Shown: piece after piece, positions 48,149 through 59,640 of the stretch
Layout of the letters: each line of letters starts with the position of its first letter
Numbering within the stretch: the stretch's first letter is position 1
From: Scleromitrula shiraiana
Lineage: Eukaryota; Ascomycota; Leotiomycetes; Helotiales; Sclerotiniaceae
Length of the DNA: 64,000 nt
Direction: 5' to 3'
NCBI GenBank assembly: GCA_028455995.1
Contig: JABELC010000012.1
Location: forward strand, 1,488,001 to 1,552,000
Program-made: the position numbers and the translations under genes
Notes under the pieces: model-generated
What the model was told of the DNA's origin: nothing
Databases searched by the model: none
Seen by the model: the letters and a program-made list of their open reading frames with translations, nothing else

Positions 48149-49181
48149 TTTGAATGTCAGGTTTCTAGCACACTTTATCTACAACTTCAGTTACTAAGTT
48201 TCGGGATTTGCTGCAATCAAACGACCTACCTTAATTAATGAGGGGATGGGTGTAGAGGTCTTCATTGTTTCCGTCCAATCACTCCGCATAATATTTGGAT
48301 CTAATTGCTCGAGGAGTCGGTGTGCCATGTCGATACTGCTTGTTGAGAGTTATACCCCGCACGCTGAGATTTGCTACAAAATGGAAAATGCCTACCTACC
48401 AGAAGTTATTCCAGATATTTATGCCTCCTCTTACATCAAACACGGAAATCAATGGCTTTCCGTTTCTTGGAAGTAAAAGCACGTGTAATTAGTCGTAATC
48501 TCGTGTAAAATTGAATATATCCTGTTGTCCTTATATAAAACAGATCTCTTGGAAGTTAAAAGCACGTGTGATTAATCGTAATATTGTGTTTAAAATGGAA
48601 TATTTCCTTCTGTCCTTATATAAAATGGATTGAATTTAAACAATAATTTTTCTCAGCAATTGTGTATGTAGTTTTACTCTATTCTTAAATAACCAGCTCC
48701 TAGCTGGTTATTAGTACTAAGACTAATATGATCGATTGGCTTGATGAACAATTCTATTTCGAATTCGACTTGGCTCACCGGTGCAATGGCTGTCGGTATC
48801 ACCGGTCTTCTTCCAATACCACCTTCCACGCATTATTAATATCCTCCAGTCGTGGATTGGATGAAATCTCTCCTTGACCCTCTTCTTTCCCAAACAACTG
48901 GTTTGTGGATTTCATGGATTCCAAGAATTCCGAATTCACTCTCTTGCAGCTCCCAGCTGCCCGTTATATGCAATATGCACGCAAATGCAAGTTCTTCCGA
49001 GTTGAGTTGTACAACGGATTCTTATAGTGGAGAAGGTGCATGTTGCAATCCATATCAGAAAGTACTCCTCAACCATATATTCTATTCAATCTTAAAAAAT
49101 TTATATCTTGCTTATTGTAGTTCTGGATGATTCAGTATCTGGATATATTTCTATGAAAGCTTATTGACCATTTTGGACAAG
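48149..49181. promoter_or_regulatory. Bidirectional promoter, UbiA-family gene / P450
   Basis: About 1 kb between divergent genes. It contains the duplicated element with two CACGTG sites at 48480-48485 and 48563-48568. A short frame around 48852-49130 is not supported. Confidence 0.55.
48465..48626. repeat. Tandem duplication of about 80 bp, each copy with CACGTG
   Basis: Copy 1 (48465-48541) and copy 2 (48547-48626) share 'tcttggaagt', 'aaaagcacgtgt', 'tcgtaat' and 'gtccttatataaaa'. The palindromic E-box CACGTG is kept in both copies, 83 bp apart, while several other bases have changed. Each copy also ends in a TATATAAAA stretch. Confidence 0.85.
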
Positions 49182-50899
49182 ATGGAGCAAACGCTATATG
49201 CATCTGCCGTTTTGGCGATGATGCTGGGCACCATTTGGGTAGTTATCGTCCAAAATTCCGATGATTGTTTATAAATAGGCTAAAACATGTCTAGGTACTT
49301 GTTTTGAGTATTTATCGATTATACTTCCACCCACTTGCGAAGTATCCGGGGCCTTTTCTAGCCAAGATATCTGACTGGTAAGTTTTGTTCGTCTCCAGAT
49401 TTGCGGTTTCCAACAATTGTTATAGGTACAATGTATACCACTGTTTCATTGGGGACCGACATTTGGAATTTCATAGAATACATCAGAAATATGGACAGTT
49501 CGTACGGTACGGTCCGAACCGCATCTCAATCAATAGCGCCACAGCCCTCAAAACAATCTATAATCCTAGAGCCAATTGTCAGAAATCTTCACTATTTGAG
49601 GTTTTCCCAAAATTCTTCGGTGGCTGGAGTACACAGGCAACCATCGATACTGTAAAACACCATCATCGCCCAAAAAGACGAGTGCTTTCGCTGGCGCTCC
49701 ATGGAAAAGAACGGGAGAACATCGAACAGTCCGTAACCACAGAGATGGACAAACTCTGCTCAATACTTGCCAGCCCCGATTGGTCAAATGCTTTCGACAT
49801 GGCAACGATGACGAATTATCTATCTTTTGACGTTATGGGTAATGTCTGCTTCGGAAGAACCTTTAATATGATTAATGACTCGGAAAATCGCTACATTCTT
49901 TCAATGATCTCCGATGGTGCGCAGTGTCTCAATACAGTAAGTTATTCAAATCAATGGCACAAAGAAAGTCAATAACAAACCGTGTAGCTGGGGCATATGC
50001 AACAACTTTTGAAGACCAATATTCATAAGCTATTGTTTCGTAAGCTTTTGAGTGGCCTGAGACGATATCGAGAATATAGCGAGGTGCAATGTGCTCGGAA
50101 TATCAAGGATCCGTCTAGCGGAGGAGGAATTTTTCAGGCACTTCTAGATGCGAAAAACCCCACGGATAACACACAGCCATTATTTCGACCCAGGGAATTG
50201 GCAAGCGAAAGCAGCCTTCTTATCATTGCTGGGTCAGATACTACATCAACGTGCATGGCCGCCACATTATTTTACCTTCTCCACAATCCAGAGATTCTGC
50301 AACGCGCTCAAAAAGAAGTTATCGCCGTGTTCCCCACTTTAGACGATGTTAGGCACTCAAATGGTCTCCAAAAATGTCGTTACTTGCGGGCTTGCATAGA
50401 CGAATCACTTCGCATGTCGCCACCGGTTGGTGGTTTAATGGCTCGCGAGACTTTGATTGGTGGCATGACAGTTGACGGGGAAGTTTTTCCCTCCGGAGTA
50501 GAACTAGGAACTCCTCACTATACACTCCACCACAACGAACTCTACTACCCACAACCATTTAAGTACGATCCAGAACGTTGGTTAGTTAAAGATTTGGAGG
50601 CTCCAGATTCTAAGGATTCTACTACCGTTGCATTGGCAAAGTCGGCGTTCTGCGCATTCAGTCTTGGTCCGAGGGATTGCATTGGTAAGTCATTTGCTTA
50701 CCATGAATTAATGAACGCATTAGCGAGATTCCTATGGCAATTCGATATGCGCCTAAAACAGGGCAACACTACTGGAGAAGGTCGTATTGGTCTTGGACGA
50801 GACCGACATAGAAAGGAAGAGTTCCAATTGTATGATACATTTGCGAGCAAATGTAACGGTCCGATGGTAGAGTTTCGTAACCGGATTAGAGTGCTTTAG
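49182..50899 (+). CDS. Cytochrome P450 monooxygenase
   Basis: This is a microsomal haem monooxygenase, probably modifying a product of the neighbouring cluster. Exons are 49182-49238, 49295-49377, 49426-49936 and 49988-50899, giving 520 residues. An N-terminal hydrophobic anchor (LYASAVLAMMLGTIWVLVLS) is followed by the RLYFHPLAKYPGPFLAKISD hinge typical of fungal P450s. The I-helix oxygen motif is AGSDTTST, the K-helix ESLR, and the haem loop FSLGPRDCIGKSFA with the ligand C448. All key residues are present. By overall pattern it looks like the fungal families often labelled benzoate 4-monooxygenase-like, but the substrate cannot be told. Confidence 0.92.
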
Positions 50900-52207
50900 C
50901 AAAAAAAGACGGACGGTATAGTGGATCAGATGAAAAGGGTAAAGGCTAAAAACTAGGCTGAATTGGGCATTATATGATTCTTGATTTTGGCATACTTTTG
51001 CCTAAAGCAATAATTATATAATCGTACCAAATAGATCTAATCTAATAATACGAAGTATAAAAGTTGAGGTTGAAGTTGAGTTTTAACTATACTAGATTTA
51101 GCCAGTCTAGCCTGTTTAAGAAAATTCCAACAGTGTCCTTCCTATGATAAACCGCCGGACGTCCTACGGTTCTAACCTCGATCGGGCTAGAATCCTCCGT
51201 GGTGGATCACTCACTACTCTATTAATGTATCTTAGAGAACGCATATAGACAATATAAATCCTGTCACTGCATATTATGACGAATGTACTACGTGAAGGAT
51301 GATGGGATCATCCCATCTGTCAGTGCCAGACTGTCAACAGGCGGAAAATGTCCGAGATGGCGATGGCCAGTACAGGAATCTACATGGATATCGCAAATGC
51401 TATGAGAGATTTTGAATCCTTCCAGTAACCATAGCCTAATTGATCCCTGGCCGAGGGACTTCTCGGAATCTGACAAGTACTTAAGGTTGATCCGTGGTAT
51501 CCGACCCTGGCATTATCGAAGATGACAGCGCAACGCCGCATGTGATCATGGCACGAACCGCTCATAAAAATTGCAGTTTGTGAGAAGAAACCCCAGTAGG
51601 TGCCAGCTTTTCTGGATTTATGAGCAAACTCATAGATATCATTGAGGAATATTCACTTCAACTCTCACCCTCCGATCGATGAGGTATGCATCTATGCGGT
51701 TTTCACAGTGGGAAGAAGGACTACAACATGGATTAATTGCAGGTGCAAGGGTAGTGAGTTCGTATCACACTCAACCGCTGTAGTGATAAGCCCTTACGTG
51801 TGTTCCCTCCAGCCAAAGGACAAATCAAAATCGCTATATTTCCTTGTGCTGAACAAGGTGCAGCTTTCCAAATGTCCTAGTTAGAACTTTTACGTAGCGA
51901 TAGAATCATTGAAACGCTCTCTGACGTTCCCAGCCAATAAAGTTGCTCATGAAGCTTTTGATGTCACATTGAGCATTTGGAGATAAGACTGGGTCAAATT
52001 TGATATTGTAGCATCGGAGCAAGAGAAAGGGGACTGTCGAGCTTTGGGTTTTCATACAAACTCGCAATGATTGTAGTACTTGAACCCGTCGATTGAGAAG
52101 TGTATCTCTCCATCAAATTGTTTATTGCAGATTCAATGCTTGCGTTTTCTTGCGCTACACAAAATTGACGTAGAACCTATCTTCGTTTTTGGGAATACCA
52201 GTCCTTG
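50900..52207. other. Intergenic, no gene seen
   Basis: 1.3 kb between the P450 and the receptor-like gene. A small palindrome (arms GATGGGAT, 51301-51317) is present. An 80-residue plus frame (51642-51884) has no recognised domain. Confidence 0.4.
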
Positions 52208-53437
52208 ATGGAGCGGCAAGTTTCTGTATCTACAAGTGGGGGGAGTAAGACAGGTCAATATGCAATCCTAGCAGTTGCGATCTTTTCTTTGGTCATAGCA
52301 GTGCTATTCGTTGGAATTAGATGCTTTATTAGACTGCGTCTTACCTCCTCATTTTGGTGGGATGATGCCTTCATTCTAATGGCAACAGTGAGTCGGTACT
52401 GGTATTCCAACAGTTGTATGGTTGTTTAACCAAAGGTCTAGGCTTTTTCTATAGCAGGCACTGCATTCAACATTCTCAGTGTTAAGTATGGTTCTGGACA
52501 ACATACAAGATATCTCCGGAACCCGGAAGCACAGGTTCCCAAAATCATAATGTGGAACACGGCCTATCAAATCGACAATGTTATATCAGTCAATCTAGTG
52601 AAGGTATCCATTCTGCTGTTCATTTTACGCATCCAGAACAACAAGAAACTTGCATGGTTATTATGGATAGTCATGATTGTTATGTCGATTGTCAACATAG
52701 TCACAGTTGCAGCTCTGTCGTCACAATGCCGACCATTAAAGAAGTTGTGGATTCCTACTACTCCCGGGACGTGTTTCTACAAGGGCGAACTAAGTAACTT
52801 TGGCTATGCCCAAGGCGTTATCAACGTCCTTACAGATTGTTTCTGTACTGCCATGCCTTTTGTTATCATGTGGAAAGTCCAAATGCCAACTAGAACTAAG
52901 TTTGTGATCTGCGCCCTGATGAGTTTGGGACTCATGGCCACAGTCTCATCTATTGTTCGAGTGTCTCTTCTTAACACACTCGAGGCGGAAGATTATAGTC
53001 GTACGTGAAAAGCATATCCCCTCCCTTGACTGGAAGACAAACTCACCAACTTACCAACATTTTCAGACGATATCCTGGGTATTCTATTATCAGCCATCCT
53101 CGATCAGAATCTCGGTATCATCGCTGCATGCATCCCAACTTTCCGCCCACTTTTTAAGTCCTTTGCGGCGACCTATAAATCTTCCCGTAGCGGCGAACCC
53201 AAGTCCGGGAATAGAAACTTGGGTAGCTATGGCCGCTCCAATAGAACACCATCGAAATCTTTAGGAAGTCATGCACAGGGAAAACTCACGACTAGTGATG
53301 CGGAATTTGGCTCAAAGACATTCCCACCGAGAAGCTCTAATGATAGTGATTTTCCCTTGCATGTTGTAGGAACCAGTAAACAGCAAGGAATTATGCTTGA
53401 GAGACGATTTGATGTGGAATATGGAACTGCAAAATGA
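52208..53437 (+). CDS. PTH11-like seven-helix membrane receptor (fungal rhodopsin-domain protein)
   Basis: Members of this Pezizomycotina family are plasma-membrane receptor-like proteins; Pth11 of Magnaporthe senses surface cues, and most others are uncharacterised. Exons are 52208-52387, 52442-53000 and 53067-53437, giving 369 residues. Helix 1 is YAILAVAIFSLVIAVLFVG, then the family block SSFWWDDAFILMA and VKYGSGQHTRY. Next come NLVKVSILLFILRI, the loop CRPLKKLW with TCF, and the signature NVLTDCFCTAMPFVIMWK. LGIIAACIPTFRPLF marks the seventh helix. The C-terminal ~90 residues are Ser-rich and cytosolic. The acceptor at 52441 restores the second helix (AFSIAGTAFNIL). No CFEM domain is present. 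It lies within the putative metabolic cluster. Confidence 0.83.
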
Positions 53438-53849
53438 GTAAAAAACACATGGGATACCTTGTTTTGGTTGCATTAACTTTACTGTAACATGTACAATAAT
53501 ACAAAAATGATATTTGAGCGATTCATGTGGCGTGATTGCGGGTAGAACCACCGATAGCAAGGTTGATACTTATTCTGCGGACCTAATGTGCCTACATAGG
53601 TAAGAGTGCGGGGCCGATACCAACAAAGATTCCTGTTCTAGAAGCTCACATGCACCCGCCAAATCCTGGGTGAAGAGCATCATGGGCATCATGCAAGAAA
53701 CCCGAAAGTTCGTATATCTTATGCACTTCAATCCGTTCTCGGGCTTGACCGACACAAGGAAAAATAGTAGCAAAATCGATAAGAACTTTTCAGGGTAAAA
53801 AGAAATTCGCAAACGCTCATATTCTATCTCTACATCTTCAATTATAATA
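53438..53849. other. Intergenic spacer
   Basis: 412 bp, no gene seen; should include the oxygenase promoter. Confidence 0.4.
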
Positions 53850-55034
53850 ATGGCTCAACAGATTAACATCAATAACATTCCCCCTTGGCCAGCCAATGTG
53901 CCTACTGCAGAACTCAGCAAAGTTTCACTTGCAAAGTTACTAAAGAATGATAAGGAAGAATCGGCGACTCTATTTGCCTCGTGCAAAACCTCGGGCTTCT
54001 TCCTATTAGATCTTCGTGGATGCGAAGATGGCGATGATTTGCTGGAAGATACAGAGAAAGTATTCGGACTTGCAGCGGAAGCGTGTGAGTTACCACTAGA
54101 GGAAAAGATGCGGTATGCGTTGGCGCCAGGAACAGCATTTGGGTAAGTGACGTGTGCTTTCTAATAACTAAAGAGATCCTATTTGCTACCGATAAAGAAG
54201 ACGGGAGATCCACTTTGATGATATGACTAAATGACTTTTAGATACAAGGCCATCGGAATTTCAAAAGTCGATACCAAGGGAACCCCCGATCGTTGCGAAT
54301 TTTGGGGACTATCAAAGGATGAGATATTCTCACAGACCGCTACACCTAGGGCCATGCCACCCATTGTAACATCCAACGCCCCATTTCTGCAGAAATTCGC
54401 TCGCCATGCACACTCAATCGGTCTTTACATATTAACTCATTTGGAGAATCATCTCCGATTGCCAGAGGGAGCTTTGACATCGCTGCACCGTTTGGGGGCG
54501 CTTTCAGCTGATCAAATACGTCTCCTGAAGATGTCACCCCAACCTAATGTTGACCGAGGCATTAGTTTGCTTCCACATACTGACTTCGGTTCCATCACGT
54601 TGCTTTGGAATGTTGTGGGCGGTTTGCAAATCCTACCTCCAGAGGCAGGAACCTGCGACGCAGAGGGCAATTCAGATCGTTGGCAGTTTGTACAACCTCA
54701 GCCAGGTTGTGTAATCGTAAATCTGGGAGATGCAATAGTGAGTTTTACTGGTGGAGTTCTGAGAAGTAATTTGCATCGCGTTACTACTCCACCTGAAACT
54801 CAAGCAGATTTGGAGAGATATAGTGTTGTGTATTTCTTGCGACCTGAAGATGATGTTGTAATGAGAACCTTGAGAAATGGACATGCTGATAGAGCTTCGA
54901 ATGGGGAGACCGGCCAAAATGAGGGTACGCGACAATATACTATCAAAGAATGGGTTGCAATGAAGTCCGAATCTTTTCAGAAGGCGTTGGTCCCAATGCA
55001 AAGTAGTGGTGGGGAAATTCCGCTGGAGGCGTAA
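53850..55034 (+). CDS. 2-oxoglutarate/Fe(II)-dependent oxygenase, isopenicillin N synthase-like
   Basis: This soluble non-haem iron enzyme typically hydroxylates, desaturates or closes rings on small molecules. Exons are 53850-54142 and 54242-55034, giving 361 residues. The N-terminal DIOX_N part includes LFASCKTSGFFLLDLRGC and the LPLEEKMRYALAPG segment. The catalytic jelly roll has LLPHTDFGSITLLW with H210 and D212. The distal iron ligand is H276 in LHRVTTPP and the 2-oxoglutarate ligands are R290 and S292 in RYSVVYFLRPED. All ligands are intact. It is convergent with the thioesterase-like gene, with 63 bp between the stops. Position beside a P450 and a UbiA-type enzyme suggests late oxidation in the same pathway (inference). 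Confidence 0.9.
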
Positions 55035-55097
55035 GATAGATCCGTTGCATTCAGCGTAGTTCTCTAAACCAGATAGATTTGCTTTACAATCATAGCT

Positions 55098-55637
55098 TTA
55101 AAGTTTTGCCAGATCCCGTATGAACAGTGCTTCTCCCGTAGCAAATATACGCCCCTCTCCATCCTCAACACTCGCCATGATCCAAACCCTCCTTCCAACC
55201 GGCTCTTTCTCAATCCAGCCACGACATAATACAATGCCCGGTGTAGGTAGCAGTTTATGGAATTTCACATTCAATTCCACCGTAAATATGCCTCTTCCAT
55301 AAATGTTTGCGGCGCATTGTCCAGTCACTTCGTCAATCAATATCCCAATAAACCCGCCGTGACTGTATCCCGAATGTCCATTTACCCCATCACCTAGGGA
55401 AAACATCATACGCGATTCATTTCCTAATGGTGATCTTGCATCGAGACTTCCTTTGTGGAACGATAAAACTGCTCGTACGCAGTTGTCATTCCAAAGACTT
55501 CCGGCAAGTAGAGAATTCTCCGTGTTAGGGTGTGGTTTTCTGTGGCGGGAGTATGTAGGAACGGAGCGCCATTCGGGGTTTTCGAGAAGTTCAATAGCCC
55601 ATTTGGTCGAGAAATCGGAGAAATGCTCGTGCGACAT
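55098..55637 (-). CDS. Hotdog-fold thioesterase-like protein (4HBT/PaaI type)
   Basis: This intronless frame has 179 residues. The hotdog core is visible as NGHSGYSHGGFIGILIDEVT (residues 86-105, with N86, H88, H93, G94 and D102), followed by the strands GIFTVELNVKFHKLLPTPG and CRGWIEKEPVGRRVWIMASV and then IFATGEALFI. Such proteins hydrolyse acyl-CoA thioesters; in fungal clusters relatives also act as lyases or accessory enzymes, so the reaction here is not assigned. No signal peptide or targeting sequence is evident. It is convergent with the oxygenase gene. Confidence 0.82.
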   Translation of the reverse strand: MSHEHFSDFSTKWAIELLENPEWRSVPTYSRHRKPHPNTENSLLAGSLWNDNCVRAVLSFHKGSLDARSPLGNESRMMFSLGDGVNGHSGYSHGGFIGILIDEVTGQCAANIYGRGIFTVELNVKFHKLLPTPGIVLCRGWIEKEPVGRRVWIMASVEDGEGRIFATGEALFIRDLAKL

Positions 55638-56544
55638 TTTGTTGTGCTATAAAAGTAGTTGTTAAGAGTTGTAGAGGATTAACAACAACAGGTTTCGAGG
55701 GTCTATTGACTATTTGAAGGATACTATGTCAGCAACGTGTTTTCCTTGCATTCGACTTCTCGTTTGAAGAATTGCATATAATTTGGTTACACTACATGAG
55801 TATGTTCAATGACAATGTGTCGATTTCAACGTGTCGATTTCACTTTGTCAACAATTCTTTATTTTGATTCACAACATTCACGAGTATCAAGCTATTCAAA
55901 CCAAGCTCTTAAGTGGAGGTTTGGTCTACCTGGTTCGGAATTACTATGTCTACCCACGGGTAGATAACGAGACCCCAAGAACCCGTAATGCCTCCATGAC
56001 CCGGGAGTATATCCTCATTTTTACAACTTTACATCCTGTTCACTTCTCTTGAAACCCGTCTGCAAGTAGCTGCTGCCAATCCTGAGTTGCTAAAAGTTTA
56101 GTACATTCAACAGGAAATTAAAATATGTGCATAGTTTAGTACCTCCACGGTGGGTAGATCTGGAGGTAAGTTAGGCTGCTCCTTCCTTCATATCGCTGTA
56201 CTCTTTCTTCCCTAAACACACAAACAGTGTCTATTGTGCTTTTGTTAGTATTTCTCTCTTCCGTATTTTCTACTTCTTTTTTACTCATAGTTCTAACCAC
56301 ATTTTGGTATCGTTATACCTCGTATGCATCGCTGTCTTTCTTTTAATGCAATTATTACTATCATTGTTATCATTAATCTAAGCATATTCCTCTAATCACT
56401 TGCATTCCTACCAGGACTAGTTTCGAGTCTTGTTCATTCTGTTTCCTAGTACTACTTTGATCTTTCAGTAAACAAAAGATCCTTACAGTCTGCTCAAGCT
56501 GAGCCGTTCCTTGGATTATCACGCTCTGCATCTATCATCCTTTT
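55638..56544. other. Intergenic, no gene seen
   Basis: 907 bp separating the right edge of the putative cluster from the phosphatase gene. The last few hundred bases are CT-rich, as in fungal promoters. Confidence 0.4.
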
Positions 56545-58025
56545 ATGCCTCATCGTACCCCAATCGGTACCAGTATTTCAGCAATTGAGCAGATACGTTC
56601 TTTCCGAACCTCGAAATACCCTATCAACTCATCGTCCAATTCCCCTAAAACCTCGATAATACACAAAATTTCCAAGTGGCTAAGAAAGATGTCCCAAAGC
56701 CTCTCGTCAAAGCATGATTCGGCTACCGATGTCGATCAATCTGCCCCCATCGAACAGAACGCCACTACTTCAATGCCTCAAGCAGATGGATGTTCTTCCA
56801 GCAAGGCTGCAGCAGATGAAGATGGCGGTGACATGCCTGCACGTGGAGGTAGAGGTGCAACTGCAAGTATACCTTCAGACAAACAATTGCCCTCTTTCTT
56901 GAGGATATCACATGATGGTAGGGTTATTACTACTAAATTTGGTCAATAATGAATGCTAACTTGTACTTAGAAATGAGGGAAAGGTATGAAAAGTTGGCAG
57001 AAATGGAAGAAGAACGTCTGGCAGCTGGAGATGATCCGAAATGGGCTCGAGAAGAACCAGATCGCGAACTTGACCGTTATGCCAACGTGCATCCATGGGC
57101 TGCTAATCGTGTCAAACTCTTTGTTCCGGAGAGGTACAATGACTACATAAATGCGTCTCCTGTTACTTTAATTTCCACTGCTGAGAAGCAAAGTACTCTC
57201 AAGAAAGGGATTCAAGACAAATATATTTGTATGCAGGGTCCAAAATCTCAAACCGTCGATCACACCTGGCATATGATGTGGCATTCAATCTCAGTCCCGG
57301 ACAATGCGGCGCCAGGAGTCATCATCATGCTGAGTCCGTTAAGTGGGCCCAACCCAGCCAAACCTGATGAGATGATTGAGAAGTGTTTCAAATACTACCC
57401 CATGAACGACGATGATCCACCTCTTCTTATCAACGAAACCCAACAACTTGGTGAAAATTTCAAAGCCACAGTTCGATTTGTGTCAAGAGAAGAAAATATA
57501 AATGATACTGGTATCGAAGTTCGAAAACTTGCTATGAGTGTGGAAGGTGAAGAAGATGAAAAAACCGTCTGGCATTTCTTTTATCCTCACTGGCCCGATG
57601 CAGGATCTTTGAACAGACAGAACGTCAACAGTGTTTTGACATTGATGGGTCTTACCCGAGCGAAGAACTATGATGAAGAGAATCCCCGAGTTGTACATTG
57701 CAGTGCTGGTGTAGGAAGAACGGGTACCTTCGTTGCATTAGAGTTCTTGATGGGAGAAATGCAGGGCGGTGCCTGGGAAGGTTGGGACGAATCGGAGGAG
57801 AAGGGAAGAGATGCCATCTTCGAAACTGTTAACCAACTACGAATGCAGAGAAGGACCATGGTTCAAGCTGTTGAGCAGTACATCTTCCTCTACGAGGTGT
57901 TGAGAAAGACTTGGGAAGAGAAATACCAGATTCCATGTTTTGGTGGTGAACATACTCACGATTCACCTCCCGAAGAAGGTAAAAATGTCCACCTCAGTAA
58001 ACCCGTTTCTCTTTCTCGATCATAA
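56545..58025 (+). CDS. Protein tyrosine phosphatase, classical non-receptor type
   Basis: The enzyme removes phosphate from phosphotyrosine; yeast and fission yeast relatives (Ptp1, Pyp types) act on MAP kinases. Exons are 56545-56917 and 56971-58025, giving 475 residues. The first ~120 residues are a Ser-rich disordered tail. The PTP domain starts near EMRERYEKLAEMEEERL and has RYNDYINASPVTL, then KYICMQGPKSQTVDHTWHM. The WPD loop is HWPDAG. The active site is VHCSAGVGRTGTF (C368, R374) and the Q loop is QAVEQYIFLYEVL. All catalytic residues are present. An intron at 56918-56970 removes an in-frame stop. A start farther upstream cannot be excluded. Confidence 0.9.
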
Positions 58026-58620
58026 GGTTTCAATCTTACTGGAGGAGATTCGAATACGTTTTCATGAAGTTTGGTATTTACTTTGTTCAATGGTTTATGA
58101 TAAACAGAATGGACTTGTACTTTTCTTTGTTACTGTAGATTCTGTTAATGTTCCTCATAAGGTTGAAACCACTTGTAAATAGTTTCTTTCGGTAACTAAT
58201 CAAACCTATGAACTTCATTTTACTTTCGAATCATGCCACAGACTGTTGACTAGTCTATTATCAATTTTTTGAACTATTAAAAAGCAGCAACTAGAGGTTA
58301 AAAGAATATTGTCAGATACGACTAAACCCCACCGAATGGAACATTATGGAAAGGTTTTAGAGCAAGAACAAACAGACCACAGAGAGTATGAAAATGAAGA
58401 CATGTTTATAGTAAAAGCATTAGTTTCTAATAATGAGGGGGCGGGGGGGGGAGAAGGGAACAGTACATACTTGATGCTTCAAATTTCCCAGGTAGATTAC
58501 CTAAGATGGAGTGATCGTATTATAGTTATTATGTGATGTATCACCCACTCCGATCGAGGCATAGTTTGCGGAATTATTTATTAAATCATTAGATCAGCTA
58601 TTAATCTCTTCAAAAGCTTC
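58026..58620. other. Intergenic, no gene seen
   Basis: The only open stretch here (58309-58536) lacks an ATG at its start and has no recognised domain. Confidence 0.4.
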
Positions 58621-59640
58621 TTACCCAATAACTTCCTTGTCACGATCATCCTCAGCAGAAGCCTCTTTTACAAGTCGCTCCATAATCTCCGCCGCCTTCC
58701 CAGCAGCACATCTAACTTCTCCACAATACAAGAGAGAGCGCACTCCTTCCCCAGACTGCTACCCCTCAATATCCCTCAATCGACCAATCCCAAATTCCCA
58801 CAGTTCCAAACAAAGTCCAGGCCGTCCAGAATAAACTGCACCGCCCCTAAAACTCCTCTTCTCATAACTACACAACCCCTTGTCACTAATTCGCTCAAAA
58901 AGATACGACCCGCTATGCTCAATCCATTGCGTTGCAGCTAGGATACGATAATCCCGGACATCTACTACAGGGCATTCTTCTTCTAGCGCGGAACGCAGAG
59001 ACCAGATGGGAAGATGGATCAAGCTCACGAGCGTGCTGTGTAGAAGATGAGCAGCGAAGCTGTTGAGGTTTACCCATTGTTGGTAGGGTATTGGGCTATC
59101 TTCTGCACTGGATGGACCTGGGATTATTGTTTATTAGCACATACGTTGTGGCGATAGAGACTCATAGCAAGATAGAATGGTCGCATACTAGTCCATGCCT
59201 CACGGAACGCTACCTCTATGAGTGAGTGAAAGGTCTTCCCAAAGTTTTCTCTCCGACTGCGGGACAGAACTATCAGCACGCATCTATATAATCCGAACGA
59301 TATTTGCCTTCTAGACGGTGACGGGGGTTCATGAAAGATGCATCAAAGCCTTTATCAAGTAGACAAATTTCGCCTGCGAAGAATGATCATTGGGTATCTG
59401 TTTCACGATTTCAATCAAGATACCCCAGATTTCTAGGAGAAAACTCTCGGTTGCTTCGACTTCTTCCCCGCTTTCGATACGTTTCACGGGATTCAAATCA
59501 TCAAGTGCGATCGCGGCTGTTTCCGCTGATGTGATACTGTCGGCTTGTAGATGATAGTTCAAGATGTCAAATGTCTTCTGCTCGATGATCCATGGGTCAT
59601 CGTCTTCTAGTGATTGGAGACGATGGGTAAGTTCTGCCAT
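58621..59640 (-). pseudogene. Broken DUF3632-type gene
   Basis: The pattern is that of fungal DUF3632 proteins of unknown function. The N-terminal part (59640-59329) encodes MAELTHRLQSLEDDDPWI and ends in SSQAKFVYLIKALMHLS before a stop. Further on, RKLWEDL and FREAW, which are adjacent in the family, lie in two different frames near 59200-59270. The C-terminal part reads QQWVNLNSFAAHLLH, IWSLRSALEEE, ATQWIEHSG and GLCLELWEFG. It hits a TAG at about 58760 and then continues in the same frame with AAGKAAEIMERLVKEAS to a TAA at 58621-58623. So there are at least two stops and one frame change that simple introns do not remove. Unusual splicing or a read-through C-terminus is the alternative. 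Confidence 0.62.

Noticed and set aside
48852..49130. 92-residue plus-strand frame in the UbiA/P450 promoter
   Set aside because: No family resemblance; more likely promoter DNA.
51642..51884. 80-residue plus-strand frame between the P450 and the receptor
   Set aside because: Examined as a possible extra cluster gene; no domain, start context or splice extension supports it.
58309..58536. Open frame starting SDTTKPHRMEHYG
   Set aside because: No ATG at the start and no recognisable domain; includes a poly-G run.
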